This document shows, piece after piece, positions 1 through 11,793 of a stretch of DNA of 64,000 nt; the first letter of the stretch is position 1; each line of letters starts with the position of its first letter. The notes under the pieces were generated by a model. The model was not told the origin of the DNA. It saw nothing but the letters and a program-made list of their open reading frames with translations, and ran no database searches. Both the position numbers and the translations under genes were made by a program. The stretch is taken from contig NC_068344.1 of NCBI RefSeq assembly GCF_014633365.1, positions 16,321,669 to 16,385,668 on the forward strand. The letters are read 5' to 3'. Origin of the DNA: Diospyros lotus. Lineage: Eukaryota > Streptophyta > Magnoliopsida > Ericales > Ebenaceae.

Positions 1-830
1 GGCATCAACAAAGACAATATAGTACTTATAACCCTCAATAGAAACCATACGTGCTGGACCCCACACATCCAAGTATACCAATTCCAAAGGCTACTTTGCA
101 GTAATAGGACAATTTGCAAAAGGAAGTTGATGTGATTTGTCAATTTTGCATGAATCATAGAATGTAACTTTGCATGAATCATAGAATGTAACAACAGATT
201 TAGGACAATCGATTTGAATTTTATTCAAAACATGTTTTAATACATGAAAAGTGGGATGACCTAGCTTGGCATGCCACTGTTGTCCTATACAATTTGTTTG
301 AGCTACATTGACATTCAAAGGTAGATCTGGAACAATTAGATGTTACTTTGTAGATTTATTAGAAGATGAACTAATAACATTCGTGATCTTGGAAGAAAGG
401 TTGGCAGCAACGTTTGAGGTCTTTGAAAGACTAATAGTCTTGGACGTGGGCATTGCAAGATCAAATGCAGGCTCTAACTGATATAGACCATTCCTAAGCG
501 TTCATCGGAGTAACACCAGGCTTGAGGCTTTGTCCTTAATCGAACAAGAAGTTGAATCAAATTCAACGATAACATTGTTATCCTTTGTAAGCTAAGAGAC
601 ACTAAGAAGACTCTTTTTCATTTTAGGGACATGAAGGACATTAGACAAGGAAAGAACTAACTGAGGATGAGTATTAGTATATAAATGACTTATACCAATA
701 TGAGAGATAGACAAACTCTTACCATCATCAATAATGACCATATCACTACCATGATAGGGAGATGAAAGAGACAAATTGTTAATAATGCATTTTTTTAATG
801 GATACTTGACTGAAACTGTTTTCATGACTC
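1..830 (-). pseudogene. Ty1/copia pol fragment (pre-integrase and integrase start), decayed
   Basis: Reading the minus strand from 825 downward gives the region before the copia GAG-pre-integrase domain (HVPKMKKSLLSVS near 592-630). Next comes the pre-integrase block WHAKLGHPTFHVL (about 250-290), and then the start of the integrase core, YLDVWGPARMVS (about 20-75). In living copia elements this region cuts the polyprotein and inserts the cDNA. Here the frame is broken, with stops just before the integrase and between 319 and 591, so it is a fossil. It runs off the left edge. At about 830 it abuts a copia RT fragment of opposite strand, so the two pieces cannot be one uninterrupted element. 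Confidence 0.8.
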
Positions 831-837
831 AATCTAA

Positions 838-1040
838 AAGGTTTGTAGATCCTTGGTCTCCTACTCATGTGTGTCGATTAAATAAGTCACTTTATGGGCT
901 CAAGCAAGCCTCTTGAGCTTGGTATACAAAGTTGAGGGTTGCTTTGCAGAGTTGGGGTTTTGTGAAAACTATATCGAATGTGTCTTTGTTTATCAAACGG
1001 ACAACCAGTAATGTGCTTTTTGTTCTAGTCTATGTTGATG
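838..1040 (+). pseudogene. Ty1/copia reverse transcriptase, first half
   Basis: The + frame reads a typical copia RT segment with [12 protein letters not shown] and an in-frame stop immediately after. It continues through SLFIKRTTSNVLF to VLVYVDD. The catalytic Tyr-x-Asp-Asp codons end at 1040, and the next codons are displaced by the solo LTR at 1046-1989. The second half resumes at 1995 in the same frame when the insertion and one target duplication are removed. Confidence 0.85.
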
Positions 1041-1045
1041 ATATA

Positions 1046-1989
1046 TGATGTGAACCCCACGAAGGAAGGTGAGACCCAACGCTCAATAGTGGTTCCTTTG
1101 CCAAGGATCGTTCTAAAACAGATTCGTAATAAAGAAAATAAAGGACCTTGACCCGTTATCTATAAAGAGATAAGAACCAAAGATATAAGAAGGTAGGGTT
1201 GACGCCACACTCAAGATAGATGAGAAGGGTTGTGAGTGGTAAGTCAATAATGAACGCCATAAGATGAAATCTTGATAAGTTCAAAAGTAGTTCGTTAAAG
1301 AACCAAAGAGAAAATTCTCACTAATGATATTGTCAAAAACTGCATTCCTCTTGGGTTACATTGGCTTATATAGCCGAACTCAAATTCTAAATTAGAAGGA
1401 AATAAACCAAATCCTAGGCATAGTAGGAATTGATTACAAGAAGGAAATAGCATAATCTGATAAAGAAACAAGAATTATCTAAAATAGAAAAGATTTAAAA
1501 CAAAGGAGAAAATAAGGGAAGCTTGGATCTTATCAATCAATCATCCCCACATCTTGTCAATCAATCATCCCCAAATCTTGTAAATCTTGTCAATCAATCA
1601 ACCAATCAATCAATCAATCCCAAATCTTGCAATCTTGTCAATCAATCAACTAATCAATCAATCAACCCCAAATCTTGCAACCTTGCAAATCTTCTCAATC
1701 AATCAATCATTCCCAAATTTTGCAATCAAATCAATCAACCCCAAATCTTCTCAATCAATCAATCAATCAACCCAGATTACTTTCAGAGACTTGGATAACA
1801 TTGACAAAGCATCGACTATCTTGAATACTTAATTCGGGCATATTAGAATTTTGAACGATCCTTGAATTTGAGATGTGTTCAATTAGCCCATTTAATGCTC
1901 CCGTAATTTTCTTGGTTCGTGCCCTTGTCATTGGACCTCCATGGATGCTTAACGGGTCTTGTGGGGTTTTAGCTATGTGACTTGCATCA
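1046..1989 (+). mobile_element. Solo LTR inserted in copia RT (TSD ATATA)
   Basis: A 944-bp block starts TGATG and ends CATCA and is flanked by ATATA at 1041-1045 and 1990-1994. TG..CA ends with a 5-bp target duplication are the signature of LTR integration. Only one LTR is seen, so it is a solo LTR, or one much-reduced element. A TATA-like CTTATATAG lies near 1372-1380, which supports + orientation. No coding capacity is evident; the ORFs at 1523-1832 only translate a CAATCAAT repeat. Confidence 0.85.
1530..1770. repeat. (CAATCAAT)n-rich degenerate minisatellite inside the solo LTR
   Basis: Many overlapping copies of TCAATCAA/CAATCAAT alternate with AAATCTTGCAA-type spacers (CCCCAAATCTTG). 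They form an irregular tandem array within the downstream half of the solo LTR. Confidence 0.8.
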
Positions 1990-2960
1990 ATATACTCCTT
2001 TTTGGGTCGGATTTAGTAGCACTTAGTTATTGTATTCATGATTTAAACACTTATTTTGCTCTTATGACCCTAGGTTCTGTGAATTATTTTCTAGGGTTTG
2101 AGGCCTATAGAGACGGTAATGACCTTTATCTCACTCAGTCCAAGTATGTTGTTGATTTGTTGAAAAAGGCTACTATGCAAGATTGTAAGTCATGTGATAC
2201 ACCTATGGCTGCTGGGGATTCATTAACTGATGACGGGGATCCCTTCTCCAATCATTCCTTGTATAAAACTCTCATCGGTTCACTATAATACCTTACCTAC
2301 ACTCGGCCGGATATAGCATTTACAGTGAATAAGTTGAGCTAATTTCTGTCTAATCCTAAGTCTCAACTTTGGTTAACTTGTAAGAGGCTGCTTTGGTATC
2401 TTAAAGGCATTGTTGGCATGGGTTTGGTCTTCACTTCCTCATCAAATGATTTGTCTTTAGTGGTTTATACTAATGCCGACCATGCTGGTTGTAAGGTTAC
2501 TAGAAGATCTATTAGTGGCTTTTGTGTATATTTTGAATGAAATATTATTGTGTGGGGGTCCAAGAAACAATCGGTTGTTGCTAGATCTGCTAGAGAGGTT
2601 GAGTATCGAGTTGCTGTCCTTGGAGTGACAGAACTGATGTGATTGAAATCATTGTTTGTGGAATTGGGATATTCATGTGTACCTACTCCAATAGTGTGGA
2701 GTGATAATTTGACTGCTAAAAGTATGGCTGAGAATCTAGTCTTCCATTCTAGAACAAAGCATGTTGAGATTGATGTTTATTTTGTGCGTGAAAAGGTTGA
2801 ATGTGATGAGGTAGAAATTAGATATGTTTAACATTTGATCAAGTGCCTGATATTCTCACTAAAGGATTGCCTAGAGATCGATTTGGGTTTTTATGTAAAA
2901 TGCTTGGGATAAAGTTGTCACCCGTGTGTGCTGGTTCCAAAATCATTATAGTGTCATCCA
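1990..2960 (+). pseudogene. Ty1/copia reverse transcriptase (second half) and RNase H
   Basis: The reading continues from the RT active site with LLFGSDL and goes through VNYFLGFEAYRD and LTQSKYVVDLLKKA. It then passes into the connection and RNase H domain (YTNADHAGCKVTRRS, WGSKKQSVVARSA, KHVEIDVYFVRE). Stops near 2287, 2340, 2539 and 2641 and a frame change near 2830 mark it as decayed. Together with 838-1040 it is the 3' part of a copia pol. The polypurine tract and LTR start follow at 2991-3004, so orientation and end fit one element. Confidence 0.88.
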
Positions 2961-2990
2961 AAATCAAGTTCTTATAATCTACGAAGCCTA

Positions 2991-3331
2991 GTTTGAAGGG
3001 AAGTGTGGAAACATCTAATGTTTTTTAATGATAGATTTGTTGCTGTTATGATTTATGATTAATTGTGTTGTAGTTTGTATTGCGGTTGTTATTATCGAGT
3101 GTAAGTGTGAGGCGATGCCTTTCTTATTATTCAATGAATTGCATATATAAGTAGCTCACGGTCTTTCTTGTAAGTGGTTAATTCATTTGATCAATTTAGT
3201 AAAGTGCTCGAGGTTATTTTTCTCTCTTCTTGTTCTTTTTCATTTGTGCCTTAGGGTTGTATTACATAAGAGGATCTATGATCTGTCACTGGCCTTCGAT
3301 TGTGTTACTGGTCCATAGACCGGAGGCAACA
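2991..3331 (+). repeat. Copia 3' LTR with polypurine tract
   Basis: A purine tract (GAAGGGAAG, about 2995-3003) directly precedes TGTGGAAACATC at 3004, as expected for the start of a copia 3' LTR after RNase H. A TATA-like GCATATATAAG lies at 3141-3151. The right end is uncertain; GGAGGCAACA at about 3322-3331 is a plausible CA terminus. No matching 5' LTR is in the window. Confidence 0.55.
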
Positions 3332-5180
3332 CAATTGTCTTGTATGTCGGTGCCTGAGATTTGCCTTTGATAAGAACTATTCAGTTATCGGGTGAGAGAT
3401 ACTCTGTGTGGTCTTAGTGTAGTGGCATATGGAGGCAGGTGATTGCTAATGGGAGCCGTTGACCTCCGGCGTAAGGTGAACATCATATGCGATCAATAGT
3501 GGTTGTGGTTGTATGAACCTCTGGCTAAAGTACGTACTTGATTAGAAAGTGTTTCCAATGTCGGAAGAAGTTACGATGTGTTATCTCAGCCACACCACAC
3601 TAGATCTTGGCATGGCTATTAAGTCAATGAGTTTGATCAGTCCATGACTCTCACTCAGTCGGGATGGTAGTCGATGGAGGGATTATAGTACATGAGAATC
3701 GAAAGCCCAAATAGGTTCTCATTGAAGTTAGAATTCATTATTGGTCGGATCGCCCTGACATAATACTAGTTGTCACTCAAGGTTTTTCGAGGTACATCGG
3801 GGAGATGGAGAGATCCTCATTGTAGACTAAAATGTTTGGTCGGCATGAAAGTGTTTGACGTGTCCCGATTGCTACTTAGTGGTGAACCTAGAAGGTTATA
3901 TGCATATCCAAGTGTGGTTGACTAAGCGATATAAAGCTGTGATTAATGATCATCATTAAGAGTTAATGATGATACCATTAAGAGTTAACGGATCGGGTTC
4001 AAATTAATTGCAGCAACTATCAAGAGTTGGCAGGCATGCCGTTAAAAGTTAACGGGTGCTTCGGTTTCATCATGAGATGGTAGATGGGTCATTAAGACTT
4101 AATGACGGGTCTAGATGTAATTTGCAGAAACTTGGAGTAAAGAGATAGAAACGGTCGGCCGACCTTGGAGGCTATCGACCGTCCAATGGCCAAAATCGGT
4201 TGACAGATTGAGGAATCTGTCAACTGGTCATGTGAATCGGTTGACAATTTGCTTCGAATGGTCGACCATTTCCAATAGCAAGGGTCGCGATTTGACATGA
4301 TTTCTTTGTCGTTTCTGCACCAAATCTAATGACACGTGGCTTGAGGACGGTGACAAGAGGATGGCATGCGTCCTTGGACGTTTGGGCTATCTCTCCCTTG
4401 TCTCTGCTCTCTCTCCTAGTCGTTTGGACAGATTTGGGCATACTAGGGTTTTTGGGTGTTCATATATAAGAGAAGAAGAAGAAGAAGAAGAAGAACATAA
4501 GGGTTTTTTGACGGTTGCTTTTGATGCTCCGTTTTCTCTCAGCCATTGTGCATTTTTCTTCTTCTTCCAGAGCCTTAAACCCACTTCCTATTGCTCCCCT
4601 TCTTGCTATATTGATCTTTTGATTGCTAGAGTAGCAATCCCATTCCAATAGATAGTCTATTGGATTGGGTATCCTTTGATCGAACCCATTTCCAGCTTAA
4701 TCACCTACTGAAGACTTGGCTAGCACATGGGTCTCTCTGTGGGGTTCATCCACACGAGGAGCGTGGACTAGCTAGGTCTCCCGTATTTTTGGGAGACGGA
4801 TTAGTCATCCGATTTATTGTTCAGGCCAGTAGGAGCGTGGATTAGTCATCCGGTTTAGTGTTCGGAGTGTGGACTAACTAGGTCTCTCTATGGGGTTTAC
4901 TGTTCAGAGCGTGGACTAACTAGGTCTTAGGAAAGTAATTATAGAACATGAAAAAGAAAATAAAGAAGAATAAACTCTAAATGACATGACTTGCTGCTGA
5001 TGTTATCATTGTTCGTATGATATTCATTTTATAATTGAGAATATAGAAGTATGGAGTTGAGACAGTTTTTGCGTTCTATGTTCGTGTTTTTTCCTATTCT
5101 CTTGTACTTGTTCGCTTTGCTTGTTTGTTATACTTTGTTTTTTGTCCTCTTTTATTAAAAGGGTAGTAGCATATATATAT
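3332..5180. other. Unassigned LTR-like non-coding DNA
   Basis: No supported gene. The stretch has a TATA-like CATATATAAG at about 4461-4470 followed by a (GAA)n run (4470-4495). It also has a cluster of short palindromes (3943-4104) and several GTCGACC-type motifs (about 4155-4265). These would suit the U3/R part of an unidentified LTR, but no ends or target duplication were found. The small ORFs here look accidental. Confidence 0.3.
3943..4104. repeat. Cluster of five TTAA-centred palindromes
   Basis: A 17-bp perfect palindrome (TTAATGAT-C-ATCATTAA, 3943-3959) is followed by four 15-bp inverted repeats of form YRTTAA-N3-TTAAYR: 3954-3968, 3976-3990 (one mismatch), 4040-4054 and 4090-4104. 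The arms are CATTAA/TTAATG or CGTTAA/TTAACG. The function is unknown; they could be protein-binding sites of an LTR promoter. Confidence 0.6.
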
Positions 5181-5400
5181 ATATTGATAAATAATGAAGA
5201 TTTTATTATATAAGGAAACAGAGCACAAGGAACATCCCTAAGACCAAGCAAACCACCAACAACACACAACACCTAAAACCCCAATAGGAAGAAACAGTAG
5301 TTACAAGGAGAGCCACACCCACAAAACTTTAGACTAAGAACACACAAAAACTGCAAAGGAAATTAAGCACAAGGAAGGAACATATATATGTATCCAATTT
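5181..5400 (-). mobile_element. Probable LINE 3' UTR fragment
   Basis: The minus strand reads like a plant L1 LINE 3' UTR. It contains GTGGCTCTCCTTGTAAC and TTGTGCTCTGTTTCC and ends in AATAAAATCTTC followed by an AT-rich tail next to a (TA)n run at 5168-5184. No coding part of this copy is present, so it would be a strongly 5'-truncated insertion. Confidence 0.4.
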
Positions 5401-6299
5401 TTATCCACAAATACTACATATTGAAGTAATGAAATCTTGGGCCGTCGATGCATCATGACAACACCATATTTGTGCTTTGGTTTCCCTTTTGTTAGTACTT
5501 ATCTTGTCATTTTTGTTGCAAGTAATCAGATTCATACTATGGATACATAGACATTGTTCTGTATTATGTATTTTTTTTTTGTAAATAAGAATTATATAAA
5601 ACAAACAACAAGCGTAAGAGCGACTATAAACACAGCTGGGGCATACCCCAAGTAGAGAACATACCTACATCACAAGCCAACGCAAGGCAAAAATAAGGAT
5701 GAAAAATACCACCTCAAACACACGAGGTAGGAAAGAGTCACATAAGACAAAACACATGAAAACAACAGAACTGTGGAAAGCTGCACCATCGAAGCTAGAA
5801 AGAAAAAACAACGAGATCTCCCGGGCACGACATGCCATGGAGAGAGAACATGACCAAAGGCATAACGATGGGAGAGATGATAAAGTTCTCGAACATGAGC
5901 GGAAACAAGAATGAGGAAGCCGCCAGAAATGAACCAGGGCAATGCTTTGAAGGGATTGAGAAAACTGCATGGAGGCCAGCCTCACCCAAATCGCCTGCTA
6001 GATCTGGTACGCAAGCTGGCCCGGAGGCCGCTCACTATCCTGAAAGCAACGGTTGTTACGCTCGTGCCATATAAAGTAAACAGCTGTCTGAAGAGTAAGT
6101 CGGTTAGCTACCATCCACGGGGATCTACCACGCAATCGATGAGCTGCCTAGGAAACACGTCACTCCCAACTCATCCAGGGCCATGCAAACTTCACATGGT
6201 GTCTAAGCTGCTACAAAACTTGTCTAGAATAAACATAGCTAAAAAAATAAGTGGCTATGCCACTTCATCGCGCACCTAGATAAGAAACACCTGTTAGGA

Positions 6300-9200
6300 A
6301 ACGCTAGATATAAATTTAACCTATCTAGAGTAGAAAGACGCTCCTTAATGGCAAGCCAAAGGATAAAAGCATAGGATGGGACCCTGGAGGAGTTTTAGAC
6401 TAACTGAAACCAAGGGACCCGAGCTCTCCTGCCTCTTAAAACACTCATAGTAGAGCGAGCCGAGAAACAACCATCAGGAGCAGGGACCCACCAAGGGAGG
6501 TAAGGGGAACCAAAGGAGGTAAGGGGAAAGGGATTGAGGGGGACTCGACAAATTCTCCAAATTCAGCTGGGCTTCCCTTGAAAAAACAACATGGGGCCAT
6601 GACCAATCGCCCTGAGAGATAATGGAGGAAAACCCTAGCTGTAGAGGGGAGACCCGTCCTCCTAGGAAGACCGCGGGAGAAGTAATCCACCAGCACATCG
6701 AAGGGGTGCCATTGGTCATGCCAGAGAAAAACACGATGCCCATTACCAATTTTCCACCTGAGAAGCGGACGAATAATGCCTCTAAGGTTAAGGATCCTAC
6801 TCCAATACCACGGACAGGAGTAAGGAGGCGTAAGAAGCCAGAAGCAAGAATCCCTAATACGGTATGAGCGAATCCATCGAATCCAAAGGGATTCGGAAGA
6901 AGCCTGCATGAAGCGCCAGATCAATTTGGCAACAAGAGCTAGATTCCAGATATAAAGGGGACACAAACCGAGGCCTCTCTGGTTTTTTGGGAAGCAAATA
7001 TCAGACCAGGTAACCTTAGCTTTATGGGGAGACAAATCCGGACCATCCCACAAGAAAGTATGTATGACTTTCTCAATTTCCTTATGAACTTTCTTGGGGA
7101 GCATAAAAATCGATGCCCAATAAACATGAATGGTAGATAAGATCGATTGGACAAGCTGGAGTGCCCCATGAAAGAAAGAAGGTGACCCCTCTTAGAAGCA
7201 ACTTTAGAGTGAACACGGTCCAAGTTAAGACGACAGTCAACATAGGTGAGCTGCTTCAAGATAAGGGGAATCCTAAGATAATGAATAGGAAGAGAGCCCT
7301 CCCTATAACTCGATTCCTGCACCAGAGAAGCACGAAGATTGGGGTCGGCACAATAGACAAAGCAATCACTTTTTGCTAGATTCGCCTCTAACCCAGACAA
7401 CTCAGCAAAGCAATCAAGGCATTACTTTAGGATGCAGATAGAGGCCAGGGCACCATTAGAAAAAAACATGAGGTCATCAGCAAACATGAGCATGATAATG
7501 TCTAAACTATCACATTTCCAATGGAAACGAAAGTCATCCATATGCGAGTGATATGCGACAATACCGTGGAGAGCTTGCATGATAAGGACAAAGAGATCGG
7601 GGGACAAAGGATCCCCTTGCCTGAGTCCTCGACCACTAGGGAAAAAACCATGGAGCATCCCATTAACCTTAACTAAAAAACGGGTCGTAGTCACACAGGC
7701 CTTAATCCAAGAGATAAAGTAGGAGGGGGGGGGGGGGAATTCATACGGTGAAGAACACAAAGAAGGAAATCCCAATCCATCGAGTCATAAGCCTTACTAA
7801 TGTCAACCTGAAGAGCACATCTAGCAGGACCTTTCGGGATGTGGTACCGATGCAACAACTCATGCGCCATCAGGATATTGTCGCTAATTGATCGACCAAG
7901 CACAAAGGCGGTTTGGGAAACATCAACCAATTGGGGTAATAGAGGCTTAATTCGATTGGCAATAATTTTGGAGATGACCTTATAGGTAACATTACAATAA
8001 GAAATCAGACAGAACTGACTAGGAGACTCTGGGTGGGGAACTTTAGGCACAAGGCTGATAATAGTAGCATTGATCTCACCTAGTAACTTGCCTGACTGGA
8101 AAAAACTAGAAACAATTGCAATAAAATCCGCCTTAACAATATACTAGGTATGACGAAAAAATTTGATAGTGAAACCGTCAGGCCTAGGGGCTTTATCATC
8201 CCCCATCGAGAACAAAGTCGCCTTGATCTCCTCATCAGAGACATCTCTCATCAGGTCTGGCTAGACATTAGGAGAAATGGCCTTATCAACATACATGTCC
8301 AATGACTCACGGCTAAAGTCAATCCTTCTAGGGCGGGGATCGAGAAGATCACAAAAATGGGATAGGAGGACTTGAGGAACATCCGACTTCGAGGTCGTGT
8401 GGGAGCCATCAGGCCGGACCAAGCTATGAATATGGTGAAAATTACGATTCGAGAGCATTTGTTGAAAAAAAAAAAAAACAGGAACATTGGTCCCCTTCCC
8501 CACTCCAACGAATACAGGCACGAAGACGAAAGAGCTCATTCTCTTGGGACAAAGCTGCCAAATAAGAACGAGCAAGATCAAATTCATGGGCTTTGAGGGA
8601 GGCGTCAGAGGGGGAGGAATGAAGAAACCCCTGGATCTCATGAAGCATGTCTCTAAGGCCTAAGACACGCGAAGTCACATAACCTTGCTTAGAGTTGAGG
8701 AATTTCAGCCCATGCTTGACAGCCTTACGCTTTTTAACAAGGCGATACATAGGCCAGCCATCCACCTCTAGGGCCCATCCAGACTGAATAATCTGAGCAA
8801 AAGAAGCTTGATCAACCAGATGATTATTGAAACGGAAAGGCCCAGCTCTCTTGCCCTGATCGCTCTGCAAGGAGACCGCTATAGGACTGTGGTCCGAAAT
8901 ACCAGGCAAGAGGAAGGAGGCTGAGCTATCACCAAACTACGCTAGCCACCCATCATTAACAAGAACACGATCCAACTTACTAAAGATACTATCTGAGCCA
9001 GAACATCTGTTACTCCATGTCAGAACCAGGCCACTAAAGGAAAGATCTTGAAGGGAAGCATGGTTAAGGAAGTCAGCAAAATGAGCCATACCCAGGGAGA
9101 GGACCAAATTACCACCTCGGGACTCAGATTGATGCTTACAAACATTAAAATCCCCCATGAGAAGCCACAGGGAGAAATTAATACCGGGCACTAAGGAAAG

Positions 9201-9572
9201 AAGGTGATGCCATAACCGGGACTGGTCAGGCTCATCATAATTGGCATAGATACAAGAAACAAAAAACTCTTTGCGGTCAGTAAGCCTGACACATAAAAGA
9301 TGAAGAAACTAGTCTGATCTTCCAAGTATCGACACAAAAACAACACTGGTATCAAACCCAATCCAAATACGACCTTAAGGACTAAACTCATAGTTCATAA
9401 GCCAAGACCAATGAGGCATAACATTACGGGTGATGTCCTGAGAGTAACTAAGCTGGACACGGGTCTCAAGAAGAGCACAAAACCCTAGATGATGCTGAAA
9501 AATAAGGGAGCGGGCCTCCCATTGTTTAACAGGGTGATTCGATCCCCTAATATTCCATGCTCCAAGGATCAT
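6300..9572 (-). pseudogene. LINE ORF2: endonuclease, reverse transcriptase, zf-RVT (broken)
   Basis: ORF2 starts at MILGAWNIRGSN (9572), the usual start of a plant L1 AP-endonuclease. It continues with LMGDFNVCKH near 9150 (the GDFN metal-site motif) and GISDHSPIAV near 8900 (the SDH motif). The RT domain shows AFVLGRSISDNI, VDISKAYDSMDW (about 7780-7930) and the active site FADDLMFFSN (about 7450). The C-terminal part (7104 to about 6300) contains SDICFPKNQRGLGL and resembles the zf-RVT region. At least seven frame changes or stops break it. In active LINEs this protein nicks the target and copies the RNA at the nick. Confidence 0.9.
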
Positions 9573-11189
9573 GAGGAGGATGGGGTGGGGGATGACTCAC
9601 TAGCCATCTTAGCTTTATGAGGCCTATTACGCCTTCTTTTGGGAGGAACAAACTCTAGAGACTTACTAGGAAAGGGGATCAACATGGGAAGGAGCGAGAG
9701 CAAATGACTCTCTGAGGAACCTGGGGCCTCTAGGGAAGGAGAGGAGACATGAGGAGAAGAGGATGGGGACATGGGGATAGAATCATCTTCCGCAAAGGCG
9801 GGAGATGGGGGAGGAGAGAGATAGGGGACATCTAACTGAATCGGGCTGATGGGATGAATCACTTGGTCCTCTTCCATGAGGGAGCAGAAACGGTTTGCTA
9901 TCAAAACAAGGGAGGCGATAGGGGGAGGTACCTGAGACCTCGGAGAGGCCTGGTCCTAGACGACTAGGACACTGGGGGAAGATGGGGAGGATCTCGGGGG
10001 CTGGACAAGATCAGATGGGGGGGGGGGGGAGGGGGAGAAGCTTGGGAGACAAGCTCCCTAGTCTTTTGGGCCGGTATGGAGTGAGGGGCAATACCTGCCG
10101 TAGCTGGGGAGAGGTAGAAGGAGCCTTATGAGGACACGAGTTATCCTTATGATCAAAGACTTGGCACTATTTACACTTTGAAGGAAGCCATTGATATTCT
10201 ACCATGATTCTAGCAATCTTAGGCTCACATGAAAACTCATCTATATCCTGGTACAATTCAATAAACCAAGGGAAGGAAGACGAAGTAGACATCTCAATAC
10301 AAATACGAGCAAACTCTAATCTCTTACGATCCTCGGTCATCGAATCAACATGAATTGACATACTAAGCGAACTCGCCAATTCTGACAACCCCAACATAGA
10401 CCAACATTCTAAAGAAACATAAAAAAATTTAACCCACACAAGAATAGTTTTATGAGCTTCTTTAGATAGAATCATACCTGGGTCCCAGCATTGAAGGAAT
10501 AAAGGCCGCCGGGCAAAGTTTCATGGGCTTGCTTCAATGACCTGCATCATTTGATCAGATGAACTAAATCTGAAAAAAAAAAAACCTGAATTATTCGATT
10601 GGATTTTGGTGAGACCATAATTCTTCCATAGACACATTGCTAGGTTGTGAACCGTGAGAAAAGACAGTATTTTCTCCATAAAATAACCCACCAACGTATT
10701 CTTCCAGTGATCCGCACCCTTCTCACGAGCTTTCATAAATGGATGTACTCTTGGAATGCCACCAAAAATCTTAGTCAATTGAGGGATGTATTTAAGCTTT
10801 GTCGGCATAGGCACTTGAGAATTTTCAACAATATTAGCCCAACAACGGGCCTGACTCTGATTATGAATAGAGGGGCTAGGCACTGACTGCACATCATGGA
10901 CATGGGCATTGCCCAAAATAAATGGAGACTGGCTTGGGGGCTCATAGGCCACATGGGTCGGATTAGCCAAAAAAATTAGGCTGCTGGTCCAAATCCATAA
11001 TAACGGATGGGTTTGGATTAATTTCAACTGCCGGACTTGAGGCCCTGAAATTTCTTTCAATAACATTAGGCTTTGGGCCCACAAAATCAGCAAGCTTATC
11101 ACGAGGAGGGGCTTTAAGCAATGGAGACACGCGATCTTCATCCGTAAATTCAAGAGAATTAATACGGCAGCCCGAGACGCCAATCTCAT
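9569..11189 (-). pseudogene. LINE ORF1: DUF4283-like RNA-binding protein with CCHC knuckle (broken)
   Basis: Minus-strand segments 11189-10521, 10475-10167 and 9904-9569 form one broken ORF1. WKNTLVGYFMEKILSF and LWKNYGLTKIQ (about 10640-10720) match the DUF4283 pattern of plant LINE ORF1. It is followed by ILVWVKFFYVSLECW and by FARICIEMSTSSSFP. At about 10133-10170 a CCHC zinc knuckle is legible (C-x2-C-x4-H-x4-C), with a stop inside it. The rest is a proline/serine-rich linker ending just before ORF2. Family knowledge: this protein binds the element RNA. Confidence 0.8.
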
Positions 11190-11197
11190 GATGGCCG

Positions 11198-11770
11198 TTT
11201 GTTGTAGTTTAATTAGAAAAATTATAATTTTTAGTTTTTTGAATTATAGTTTTTAAAACTTAGAATAAGTTGTGAACCTATTTATTGTAGTTTTTCAAAA
11301 GTTGTAGTTAAACAGTTGTGGTGTTTGATACCATAAGGTGTAAAATAATTTATTTTTGTATAATTATCCATAATATCCTTAATAGTTATAAAATGATAAT
11401 TTAAAAATTAATTAGTATATATGTATAAATTTTAAGTGTTATAAAAAAATTAATTAGTGTATAGAGAATGGCGAGAGAGGAAGAGATCTAAAAATAGAGA
11501 TGGCGGTAGAGAAGAGAAACGCTTGATTACGTGAACATAAGGATAATTCTTTATTAAAAATAGGGACAAAATTGTTACAAAAATATGACTGTTTAAGTAG
11601 AAGTTATAGAAGCTGGGTTATCTAGATTTTAAAAAAGTCAATTTTTACTCTCTTAATAAAAATTAAAAATTAGAATTTCACAAACTAAAACAAATACTAT
11701 ATTCTTACCTTTTTTTTTTTTTTTTAAGTTAAAAGCTAAAAATTATAATTTTTAAGCTGTGCCCGTTGAG
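11198..11770. mobile_element. AT-rich MITE-like insert within the LINE
   Basis: This AT-rich block separates the GC-rich ORF at 11794-12840 from LINE ORF1. Its two ends carry inverted similarity around ATTATAATTTTTAG (11221-11238 on one side, 11736-11754 on the other). The outer bases GCCGTTTGTT and, inverted, AACGGGC resemble hAT-type MITEs. A clean target duplication could not be defined. Confidence 0.4.
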
Positions 11771-11793
11771 GGATCACATCGGAGCAGGAAGCA

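Noticed and set aside
1523..1832. Two overlapping protein-coding ORFs
   Set aside because: Both only translate the CAATCAAT repeat of the solo LTR.
5665..6279. Small ORFs on both strands
   Set aside because: They are shadows in the decayed 3' part and UTR of the LINE.
7724..7737. Homopolymer G/C runs (also about 10018-10030, 13799-13813, 46994-47007, 48350-48358) as functional elements
   Set aside because: They look like slippage-prone tracts or sequencing and assembly uncertainty and may also cause some of the apparent frameshifts.
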